From contig NZ_JAAZQJ010000006.1 of the NCBI RefSeq assembly GCF_012275375.1, positions 186,001 through 250,000 on the forward strand: DNA of 64,000 bases. Direction: 5' to 3'. The stretch comes from Dyella sp. SG609. GTDB taxonomy: Bacteria; Pseudomonadota; Gammaproteobacteria; Xanthomonadales; Rhodanobacteraceae. Under the pieces are notes generated by a model. It made no database searches. It saw nothing but the letters and a program-made list of their open reading frames with translations, and was not told the origin of the DNA. Shown here piece by piece: positions 31,301 to 43,300 of this stretch (position 1 is its first letter; each line of letters begins with the position of its first letter). The translations under genes were made by a program, and so were the position numbers.

Positions 31301-34300
31301 CGCCTCGCGCTGCTGGTGCATACGCTGGACGAGCTGCGCGGCAAGCTCGCCGCCTGGCTGGCCGGCGACACGGCGATCGACGAGCTTTACCAGGGACAGG
31401 CGAAGCGCAACCGCGAGGCGCTGGCCGAGCTCACCGATGACGACGATATGGACGGCACGGTGCGTGCGTGGCTGGCCAAGGGCAAGCACGGCAAGCTGCT
31501 GGCGCTGTGGGCGAAGGGTTTGGCGTTCGACTGGCGCAGCCTGCACGCGGGCCGGCCGTTGCGCCGCGTGAGCCTGCCGACATATCCGTTCGCCCGCGAG
31601 CGTTACTGGCTGCCGCTGGAGGCTGCGCCTTCGAACGAATCGCAAGCCGCCGCATTGCATCCGCTGCTGCACCGGAATACCTCGACGTTCGCGCTGCAGC
31701 GTTTCAGCTCGCGCTTCACCGGCCGGGAGTTTTTCCTTGCCGACCACGTGGTGCGCGGCAACCGCGTGCTGCCCGGCGTGGCGCAGCTGGAAATGGTGCA
31801 CCGGGCCGTGCGCGAGGCGCTGGATGGCGACGAGCGGCTGCGCTTGGTGGACGTGGCATGGCAGCGGCCGGTGGTGGCGGATGCGGATAGGCTGGAGGTG
31901 CATGTCGCCTTGCTGCCGCAGGACGATGCGGCGATCCGCTTCGAGATATCCAGGGGCGATACGGTCTGCACGGTCGGATCGGTGGCTGTCGTCGAGGAAG
32001 GCGAGCCGCCGGCCGCGCATGACATCGAGAGCCTGCGCCGGATCTGCGTGGCGTCGCGGCTGGATGCGGCGCAGTGCCAGTTGGCCTTCGAGCGCATGGG
32101 GTTGGCATACGGCCCTTCGCTGCGCGGTTTGACGGAAGTTCTGGTCGGGACCGGGCAGGCCCTGGCGCGCATCGTTCTGCCGGCGGGTACGAAGCTGGAC
32201 GGATTCGGCCTGCATCCGAGCCTGCTCGATGCGGCCTTGCAGGCCACGCTCGGCCTGGCTTCGCCCGAGGGCGGCACGCTGTGGTTGCCCGCATCGCTCG
32301 CGTCGCTGGACATCCATGCCGCGTGCGCCGAGCGCATGTGGGCCGTGGTGACGCGGCACGACGACAGCGACTCAACCGGCAAGAGCTTCGATATCGACCT
32401 GTGCGATGACGCGGGCCGGATCTGCATCCGTTTCGGCGGCGTGCTCCTCCGCAAGGCGCCCGCCATCCAGGATGCCGCGCCGGTTCTGCTGGCGGCGCCC
32501 GCATGGCTTGCGCAGCAGGCGGCTTCGGGAGACGTGGCGGGCTCCGTGGCAAAACATGCCGTGCTGCTTGCCGGCCTCGCGGCGGCGGAAGCCGATCGTG
32601 TGCGCCTTACGTTCGGCGACGCCACGACTGTGGAGCTCGGCAGCGATCTTGCGCAGTCCTACGAAGCGGCCGCCGCCGCCTTGCTGGATACGCTGCGCGC
32701 ATGGGCCACCGAGCCTGGCCCCTGCCTGGTGCAGGTGGTAGTGCCGGCGCAGGGCGCGGCGCAGGCGATGGCCGGACTGGAAGGCATGCTGCGCACCGCG
32801 CGGCTGGAGAATCCGGGGATCCGCGGCCAGCTGATCCGTATCGAGGCGGGCCAGGATGCGGTGCGGGTGTTGGCAGAGAACCGCTCTGACGACGCCGTTT
32901 CGATTCGCTATGTGGATGGCGTGCGCCAGACCGCCGGGTGGACGGAAGCGCAACCGGCGGCGGATACCGTTTCGCCGTGGAAAGCCGGCGGCACCTACCT
33001 CATCACCGGTGGTGCAGGCGGCCTCGGGCTGGTGTTCGCCCGCGATATCGCCAGGCAGGCCCAAGGCGCCACCCTGGTGCTGACCGGCCGTTCACCGCTG
33101 AGCGGCGAAACACAGGCCGCGCTCGACGAACTCGCGGCGCTGGGTGCCACGGCCCGTTATCGCCAGCTCGACGTAGGCGACCGCGCCGCGGTGCTGGCCT
33201 GCGTGCGCGAGATCGCCGAGGCCGAAGGGCTGGACGGTATCCTGCACAGCGCCGGCGTGCTGCGCGATGGCTTTATCCTGCGCAAGTCGCACCAGGATCT
33301 GCGCGACGTGCTGCGCGCGAAGGTTGCCGGCACCGTGTATCTGGATGAGGCGAGCCGCGATCTCCCGCTCGACGCGTTTATCGTGTTCTCGTCGCTGGCA
33401 GGCGCCATCGGCAATGTCGGCCAGGCCGACTACGCGGCGGCGAACGCCTTCATGGATGCGTTTGCGCACCACCGCGATGGCCTGGTTGCGCAAGGCCAGC
33501 GCAGTGGCCGCAGCTTGTCGGTCAACTGGCCGCTGTGGGACCACGGCGGCATGCGCGTCGATGCGGCCACGCGGCAGCGTCTTCTGCGCGAGCGGGGCAT
33601 GGCGCCGCTGGGGACCGTGGAAGGTTGCGCCGCCCTGGCGCAGGCATGGTCGCTGGGTTCGCCCCAGGTGCTGGTTGCCGCGGGAGACCTGGCGCGCCTG
33701 CGCGCGGATGTGCTGGGCCAGAGGGCGCAGCAGCGCGTCGCGGCACCGGAGCCGGCGCAAACGGCGGCGCCTGTCGAAACCTCGGCGGACGACTTGCGCG
33801 AGCGCACCGTGCGCCATCTGGTGCGCATGCTCTCGGCCACGCTGAAGCTCCCGCCGCAGCGCATCGACGCCGACGCCCGCCTGGAAGCCTACGGCATCGA
33901 TTCGGTGATGACGCTGGACCTGACCGCGCGGCTGGAGCAGGCCTTCGGCGCGCTGCCGAAGACGCTGTTCTTCGAATACCAGTCGATCGCCGCGCTGGCG
34001 GATTACTTCCTGCAGCACCACCGTATGGCGCTGGCCGGGCTGGTGGGCGAAAGCACCGTCGCGGCGCCCGCGCCGGTGGCCGCGCCGGCGGCCGTGCTTT
34101 CTGCGCCCGTCGCGGCCAGCCGCCTGCGCTCGCGCTTCGTCAGCCGCACCGAAGTGAAGGAAGAGGGCATCGCCATCATCGGCGTCGCCGGCCGCTATCC
34201 GCAGGCGCGCAACCTCGAGGAGTTCTGGGCCAACCTCAGCCAGGGCCGCGACAGCATCACCGGGATCCCGTCCGACCGCTGGGATCACAGCCTGTACTTC

Positions 34301-37300
34301 GACGCGGACCGCAACGCCCCCGGCAAGACCTATGGCAAGTGGGGCGGCTTTATCGACGGCGTGGACCGTTTCGACGCGCGCTTCTTCCATATCTCGCCGC
34401 GCGAAGCGGAGCTGATGGACCCGCAGGAGCGGCTCTTCCTCGAATGCGTGCATGCCACGCTGGAAGACGCCGGCTACACGCGGGAGAACGTGGCCGAGGA
34501 CGGCAACGTCGGCGTGTTCGCCGGCGTGATGTACGAGGAGTACCAGCTCTACGGTGCGCAGGAACAGGCGCATGGCCGCTTCGTGGCGGCGCCGGGCAGC
34601 CCGGCCTCGATCGCCAATCGCATCTCCTATTTCTGCGATTTCCACGGTCCCAGCCTGGCGCTGGACACCATGTGCTCGTCGTCGCTGACGGCGATCCACC
34701 TGGCCTGCGAGAGCCTGGCGCGCGGCGGTTGCGCGGTGGCCATTGCCGGCGGCGTCAATGTGTCGGTGCACCCCAACAAATACCTGGTGCTGGCGCAGGG
34801 CAAGTTCATTTCGGGCAAGGGGCGCTGCGAGAGTTTCGGCGAAGGCGGCGAAGGTTATGTGCCGGGCGAGGGTGTGGGCGCGGTGCTGCTTAAATCCCTG
34901 GCGCAGGCCAAGGCCGACGGCGACCATATCTACGGCGTGATCCGCGCCACCGCGGTCAACCATGGCGGCAAGACCAACGGCTATACCGTGCCGAACCCGA
35001 ATGCGCAGGCCAAGGTGATCGAGCGCGCCCTGCGTGCCGGCGGCGTGGATGCGCGGCAGATCAGCTATATCGAAGCGCACGGCACGGGCACCAGCCTGGG
35101 CGATCCGATCGAGATCGCCGGATTGTCGAAGGCCTTTGCGCACTGGACGGCCGACACGGGCTACTGCGCGATCGGTTCGGCGAAGTCGAATATCGGGCAT
35201 TGCGAAAGCGCGGCCGGTATCGCCGGGCTGACCAAGGTGCTGCTGCAGCTGAAGCACCGGCAGCTGGCGCCCAGCCTGCATTCGGCGGTGCTCAATCCGA
35301 ATATCGATTTCGCGGCGACGCCGTTCGTGGTGCAGCAGGAGCTGGCCGCATGGCGGCGGCCGGTGATCGATGGGCGTGAACATCCGCGTATCGCCGGCAT
35401 CTCGTCTTTCGGTGCGGGCGGGGCGAATGCCCATATGGTGGTCGAGGAGTACGTGCCCGCCGTCGCCGAAGAGCCGCCTGGCGGTCCCGCGTTGGTGCTG
35501 TTGTCCGCTCGCGACGAAGAACGGCTGCGCGAAAGAGCAGGCGAGTTGATGGCCCACCTGGCCAAGCCGGAACTCAAGTTGGCGGACCTGGCTTACACAT
35601 TGCAGGTCGGCCGCGAAGCGATGGACGAACGCCTTGCGCTGCTGGTGCATTCGCTGGACGAACTGCGCGGCAAGCTCGCGGCATGGCTGGCCGGCGATAC
35701 GGCGATCGAAGGCCTTTACCTGGGACAGGCGCGGCGCGGCGCGGACGCGCTTGCTGCGCTGGCCGGCGATGATGATATGGCCGCCACCGTGGCCAGCTGG
35801 TTTGCGCGCGGCAAGTACGAGCGGCTGCTCGATCTATGGACGAAGGGGTTCAATCTCGATTGGCGGCACCTGCATGTGAATGGTGTGCGCCCGCGCCGCA
35901 TCAGCCTGCCGACGTATCCGTTCGCACGTGAACGCCATTGGTTCCCCACAGGAACGGCGCAGGCGCCTGCACGTGCCGAGCCGGTAATCGCTGCAGCGGC
36001 CGCACCCATCGAGACGCTGATGTTCCGGCCTGCATGGCCGGTGCGTCCCGTGTTTGAAGGTGCTGCCGCTCCCGCTTCGCGAGTCGTGCTGCTGTGCGGC
36101 CTGGAAGACGGGCTGGCGGTGCGTATCCGCGAGCAGTTCCCGCATGCGGCCTGCCTGGTCGCGCCAAGCGGTGCCGACCTCGGCAGTGCGTTCGAAGCGG
36201 CGGCGAGCTTGCTGCTGGAAACGCTGCAGGGTCTGGCCGCGCAGCCGGGGCAGCACCTGATCCAGGTCGTCGTGCCGCGCGAAGGCGAGTGGCAGGCGCT
36301 GTCCGGACTGGACGGCATGCTGCGCACCGCGCGGCTGGAGAGCCCGCGCCTGCTCGGCCAGCTGATCGCGGTCGAGGCTGGACAGGATGTCGCCGCCGCG
36401 CTGACGGAAGACGGCGCCGCGCAGCGCGTGCGCCATGTGCGCGGCGAGCGCCAGACCGCCGGATGGACCGAACTACGCCCGTCGGCGCAGGGCGCATCGC
36501 CCTGGAAGGATCACGGCGTCTACCTGATCACCGGCGGCGCCGGCGGCCTGGGCCTGATCTTTGCCCGCGCCATCGCCAGCGAAGTGCGCAACCCGGTGCT
36601 GGTACTCACCGGCCGTTCCGCGCTGGACGAAACGATCAAGAGCCGCATCCGCGAGCTGGAAGCGCTCGGCGCGGTGGTGCGCTATCACGCGGTGGACGTC
36701 GCCGACGCCGAGGCCATCGACACGCTGGTGCGCGGCATTCCGGAGGAGTTCGAAAGCCTCGACGGCATCGTGCACAGCGCCGGCGTGGTGCGCGACAGCT
36801 TCCTGCTGGCCAAGACCCGCGACGAACTGCGCCAGGTGCTGCGCGCCAAGGTGGCGGGCACGCTGAATCTCGACCGGGCCAGCCGCGACATGGCGCTGGA
36901 TGCCTTTATCTGCTTCGCCTCCATCGCGGGTGCGCTGGGCAGCGTGGGGCAGGCCGATTACGCGGCGGCGAATGCCTTTATGGATGCCTTCGCGCATGAG
37001 CGCGCGGAGCGGGTGGCGCGCGGCGAACGGCAGGGACGCACGCTGTCGATCGACTGGCCGCTGTGGGCCGAAGGCGGCATGCAGGTGGATGCCGCGACGC
37101 AGGCGATGATGCGCCAGCAGCTGGGCATGCATCCGCTGGGCAGCGCCGAGGGCCTGCGCATCCTGCGCGAGGCCTGGGCCAGCGACGCCAGCCAGCTGCT
37201 GGTGGTGGCGGGCGAGCCGGAGCGTATCCGCGAGGCTGTGCTGGGCACGGCAACGCAGGGCATCGCCGCGCCGCCGGCTGCCATGGTGGAAGAGATGACG

Positions 37301-40300
37301 ATCGAAGAGACGGCCGAATCGTCGCGCGAGGCGGTATGGACCGCGCTGACCGAGCTGGTCTCGGCCCTGATCAAGGTGAAGCCGGACGATCTGGACGGCG
37401 AAACCACTTTCAGCGAATACGGCTTCGATTCCGTCTCGCTGACCGAGTTCGGCAACGCCTTGAACCAGCGCTTCCAGCTGCGGCTGACGCCGACGGTGTT
37501 CTTCGAGCATCCCACGCTGGACCGCCTGATCGATCACCTGGTGCGCGAGCAGGGCGTCGTGGCTGCGCCGCCGGTACGCAAGCGTGCCGCTGCGGTGGTT
37601 TCCGCCGCCGCTGTGAGCGCACCCGTGCCGGTGGTTACTGTGCCCGCCGCGGACGAACCGATCGCCATCATCGGCATGAGCGGGCGCTTCCCCCACGCGG
37701 CGGATATCGAAGCGTTCTGGCGGAACCTGCGCGACGGCCGCGACTGCATCGACGAGATCCCGCCGTCGCGCTGGGACTGGCGCAGCCTGCATGGCGACCA
37801 GGGCCGCGAGGCGCATCGCACCCGGATCATCTGGGGCGGCTTTATCGATGGCGTCGACGAGTTCGATCCGCTGTTCTTCGGCGTCTCGCCCAAGGAAGCG
37901 GAGCTGATGGATCCGCAGCAGCGGCTGGCCATGATCCACGTATGGAAGGCACTGGAAGACGCCGGCTACGCGGGCGACGCGCTGGCGGGCAGCGATACGG
38001 CGGTCTATATCGGCACCGGCGCCACCGGCTATGGCCGGCTGGTCGACCGCGCGGGCCTGGGTGGCGAAGCGTACGCCTCGACCGGCGGCGTGCCTTCGGT
38101 CGGGCCCAACCGCATCAGCTTCATGTTCGACTGGCATGGGCCGAGCGAGCCGGTGGAAACGGCGTGTTCCAGTTCGCTGGTGGCGCTGGCGCGCGGCGTC
38201 GCCGCGATCCGCGGCGGGCAGGCCGCGGTCGCGGTGGTCGGCGGCGTCAACACCATCGTGACGCCGGAAGCGCATATCAGCTTCAGCAAGGCCGGCATGC
38301 TCAGCGCCGACGGCCGCTGCAAGACCTTCGCCGCCGAAGCCGACGGCTATGTGCGCGGCGAAGGCGTGGCGATGCTGGTGCTGAAGAAACTGTCGGAGGC
38401 CGAGCGCGATGGCGACTGCATCCATGGCCTGATCCGCGGCGTGGCGGAGAACCATGGCGGCCACGCCAACTCGCTGACCGCGCCCAATCCCGTGGCGCAG
38501 GCCGAGGTGATCCGCACGGCGCAGCGGCAGGCGGGCATCGATCCGCGCACGGTGAGCTATATCGAAGCGCACGGCACCGGTACGCGGCTGGGCGATCCGG
38601 TGGAGGTGCAGGGCCTGAAGGCGGCGTTCGGCGCAGAGGCGTTGGCCGCGCCGTACTGCGGGCTGGGTTCGGTCAAGACGAATATCGGCCATCTGGAACT
38701 GGCCGCGGGTGTGGCCGGCGTGGTGAAGGTGCTGCTGCAGATGAAGCACCGCACCCTGGTGCGCAGCCTGCACAGCGAACGGCTCAATCCGTATCTGGAA
38801 CTGGACGGCAGTCCGTTCTACGTGGTGCGCGAGGCGCGGGAGTGGGCGGCATTGCGCGACGCGCAGGGCAGGCCGTTGCCGCGCCGTGCGGGCGTGAGTT
38901 CGTTCGGCTTCGGCGGCGTGAATGCGCACGTGGTGCTGGAGGAATATGTGGCGCCGGTGGCGGCGCGGCCGCCGGTGACCGCGCCGGTGCCGGTGCTGTT
39001 GTCGGCGCGCAACGAGCGGCAGCTGCAGGAGCAGGTTCGCCTGCTGCTGGACTTCGTTACGCGGTCCGAGGTGGATCTGGGCGATCTCGCCTATACGCTG
39101 CAGGTGGGGCGTGAAGCGATGGAGTCGCGGCTGGCGTTGCCGGTGGCGTCGATGGAGGAACTGCGTGAGCGGTTGCATTCCGTCGTGGCAGCCGGGGAGT
39201 CGTCGGCACTCATCCATCGTGGCACCGCATCGCGCGGACGCCGTGACGCCGCAGCCGATACGCAGGCGATCGGCGCGTGGACCGCGGCCCGCGACCTGGA
39301 CAAGCTGCTCGATGCCTGGGTGAAGGGCGCCGCTGTCGATTGGCGGCAGTGGCACGGTGCGCGCAGGCCGCGTCGCATCGGCCTGCCGACCTATCCGTTC
39401 GCACGTGGCCGCTACTGGGTGCCGGAGACGACAGCGCCGCTTCGCAGCGAGCCCGTAGAACCTCTGCCCAGCGGCCACGAATGGCTGCTGCTGCCGACCT
39501 GGGAAGTCGTCGAGCCGAAGCTTGCCGCAAGCTCGGAAGGCGGACGCACCCTGATCGCCGGCGGCTCGCCGGCACGGCGGGCGATGCTGCTGGATGCGCT
39601 GCCGGATGCGGCGGTGCTCGATTCGATGCCGGTGGACGTCGCCGTGCTCGAACGACACTTGCGTGCGCTCGGCTCGTTCGACCGCATCGTCTGGCTGGCC
39701 GTCGACGAAGCCCGCGCGGCCGATGACGACGACGCGCTGATCGCTGCTCAGGAACACGGCGTGATCGCTGCGTTCCGCCTGGTCAAGGCCCTGCTCGCAC
39801 TCGGCTTCGACCGCCGCGCGCTCGACTGGACCGTGGTGACCGTGCAGACGCAGTGCGTGCACGGCTCCGACACCGTCGCACCTGGCCATGCCGCGATCCA
39901 CGGCTTCATGGGCGCGGTGGCGAAGGAATGCGCCAGCTGGCGCCTGCACCTGCTCGACATGCCGCGCGCCGATGCCTGGCCGCTCGACCGCATGTACCGG
40001 CTGGCCGGCGAGGGCCGCGGCGCCACCCTGGCCTGGCGTGGCGGCCAGTGGTTCCGCCAGGTGCTGTCGCGCGTGGATGCGGCGAGCGTGGCGCAACAGG
40101 CTTCGCCTTATCGCGACGACGGCGTCTATGTAGTGATCGGCGGCGCCGGCGGCATCGGCCAGGCCTGGAGCGAGCATATGATCCGCACGCATCGTGCGCG
40201 CATCGTGTGGATCGGCCGCCGCGCGGAAGACGAGGCGATCGCACAGGCGCTGACGCGGCTGGGCGCGCTCGGCGCGGCGCCGCTCTATATCGCCGCCGAT

Positions 40301-43300
40301 GCGGCCGACCGCGCGGCGCTGCAACGGGCCTGCGCGGAAGTGCTCGCGCGCCATGGCGCGATCCACGGTGTGGTGCATGCGGCGATCGACCTGCTCGACA
40401 AGAGCGTGGCGCAGATGGACGAGTCGCGGCTGCGCGCGGGGCTGGCGGCCAAGGTCGCGGCCAGCGTGCGGATCGCCCAGGTGTTCGGCGCCCAACCGCT
40501 GGACTTCATGCTGTTCCTGTCCTCGCTGGCCGGCTTCGTGCGCGCCGCGGGGCAGGGCAACTATGCGGCGGGCTGCACCTTCAAGGATGCCTACGCACTG
40601 CATCTGGCCGCGCGCCTGCCGTATCCGGTGAAGGTGATGAACTGGGGCTACTGGGGCAGCGTCGGCGTGGTCGCCTCCGGCGATTACCGCGAGCGCATGG
40701 CGCGGCAGGGCATCGGTTCGATCGAGCCGGCCGAAGGCATGCGGGCGCTGGAACGGCTGCTGCGTTCGCCGCTGCCGCAGCTGGGCTTTATGAAGGCAGT
40801 GCGCGAGGACGTGCGCGGCGGCGTGTTCGATCTGGTCGGGCAGGCGAAGGTGCGCATGCACCCGGCCCGCTTCGACTCGGTGGCGGACACCCTGAGCGTG
40901 CCGCCGGCATTCCAGGGCGATGCGGCGCATCTCGCGGCCGAGGGCCGGGAGATCGACCGGCTGGCGCTGGCGATCCTGCGCGGCGAGCTGCAGGGCTTGG
41001 GGCTGGCGGATGCGGCGGCTGCTTCCCCGCGCTACGCACGCTGGCTGAAGCACAGCCTGCGCATGATCGCGCAGGCCGGCCTCACGGTGTCCCCTTCGCT
41101 GGAAGGCGCCTGGTCCGAATGGAACGCGCGCAAAGTGGCGTGGCAGGCCGCAGGCCATGTGCGGCAGGCCCAGGTAACCCTGGTCGACGCCATGCTGCGC
41201 TCGCTGCCGGCGATCCTGCGCGGCGAGGTCGAAGCCACCGCGGTGATGTTCCCGGACTCGTCGATGCGGCTGGTCGAGGGCGTCTACCAGGGCAATGCCG
41301 TCGCCGATCATTTCAACGACGTGCTGTGCGAGGCGGTGCTCGCCTTCGTCGCGGCCCGCGTGGCGCGCGATCCGGCGGCGCGCATCCGCATCGTCGAGAT
41401 CGGCGCCGGCACCGGCGGCACCAGCGCGCGGGTCATGGCGCGGCTGGCGCCGTATGCGCAACACATCGGCGAGTACTGCTACACCGACCTGTCGCGCGCC
41501 TTCCTGCTGCACGCGCAGGGCAAGTACGGGCCGTCGTATCCCTATCTCTCGTACCGGCTGCTGGATATCGGCAGCCCGCTCGAAGGGCAGGAGATCGAGG
41601 CCGGCGGCTACGACCTGGCCATCGCCACCAACGTGCTGCACGCCACGCGCGACATCCGCGAGAGCCTGCGCAACACCAAGGCCTTGCTGGGTGCGAACGG
41701 GCAGCTGGTGCTCAACGAGCTGGCCAGCTGCGAGCTGTGGTCGCATCTGACCTTCGGCCTGCTCGATGGCTGGTGGCTGTACGAGGACGAGGCGCTGCGT
41801 ATTCCCGGCTGCCCGAGCCTGTCGCCGGCGCGCTGGCATGCCGTGCTGCGCGAGGAGGGCTATCGCCAGGTGCGTTTCCCGGCGGAGCCGGCGCATGGGC
41901 TGGGGCAGCAGGTGATCGTCGCGGAGAGCGACGGTGTCGTGCTGCAGAAGCCCGCGGCCAAGGCGAGCGCGCCGGTACGGGTGGAAGCGGCCACGGTCTC
42001 GCGTCCAGCCGAAGCGGCTGCGCCGGCGGATGCCGCTTCGCTGCGCGAGCGCTGCCGCGCGAAGTTGGCGAAGCTGATCGGCAAGGCGCTGAAGCTGCCG
42101 GCCGGCGAGATCGATACGGCGACGGGGCTGGACCGCTACGGCATGGACTCGATCCTGGTGCTGGAGCTGACCAACGCGCTGCGTGCGGCGTTCGAGGAGC
42201 TGGGGATCGAAGAGCGGGTTTCCTCCACGCTGTTCTTCGAGCATGCGAGCATCGATGCGCTGGCCGATCATTTCATCGCGGTCGAGCCGGAAGCGATGGG
42301 GCGCTGGACCGGAGTCGACGTGCGCGTCGCACCGCCACCCCGCAAACATCCGCTGCTGCAGACCGCCGATGCGGCGGCAGGCCGCTTCGGCAGCCGCTTC
42401 GACGGCAGCGAGTTCTTCCTCGCCGACCATCGCGTGCAAGGGCGCCGCGTGCTGCCCGGCGTGGCCCAGCTGGAAATGGCCCGCGCCGCCGCGCAGCAGG
42501 CGATGCCGGGATCCGGCGTCCGGCTTGGCAAGGTCGCATGGGTCCGCCCGGCGGTAGCGGACGACAGCGGACTGTCATTGCAGCTTGCGCTGACCGCCGA
42601 GCCGGACGGCGCGTTCCGCTTCGAACTGCGCGGCGAGGACGGCGCCGTCCACAGCCAAGGCATCGCGTTGGCGGGGCAGGCTGCCGCCGAACGGCACGAT
42701 CTCGCCGCGCTGCGCGCCCGCTGCACGGTGGCGCAGGTCGGCCACGAGCACTGCTACGCCATCTTCGAAAGCAAAGGCCTGCAGTACGGCCCGGCCTTCC
42801 GCGGCATCGACGAGCTGTTCGTCGGCGAAGGCGAAGTGCTGGCGAAGATTTCCCTGCCAGCCCCGGTCGCCGCCACGCTGCCCGATTACGCGCTGCATCC
42901 CAGCCTGCTCGATGCCGCCCTGCAGTCGTCGCTCGGCATGCATCTGGCGGCGCATGGCGAAGAGGGCATCGCGCTGGCCCTGCCGTTTGCCGTCGACGGC
43001 GTGCAGGCACATGCGGCCTGCGCCGCCGGCATGTGGGCTTACGTGCGCCACGCCGCGGGCACCGCAGCCGCCGGCGACATCCGCCAATTCGATATCGATC
43101 TCTGCGATGCGCACGGCCAGGTCTGCGTGCGCATCGAAAAACTCAGCCTGCGCACGGTCCATCTCAAGCCGGCACCTCCGCTGTCACGCGACACGAACCA
43201 CGAACGGAACTCACCTGCCATGAACGATTCCAAGGACTTCACCTCGCACCACGGCCACGCCACCGACACGCAGCCGGCCAGCGCCGTGCTGCGCGAAAAG

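Noticed and set aside
36473-42439. 1988-codon minus-strand open frame, with similar long ones at 16445-20794, 20816-24199 and 45137-49843
   Set aside because: All are mirror frames of the repetitive PKS gene; their sequence repeats follow the module repeats and contain no real domain.
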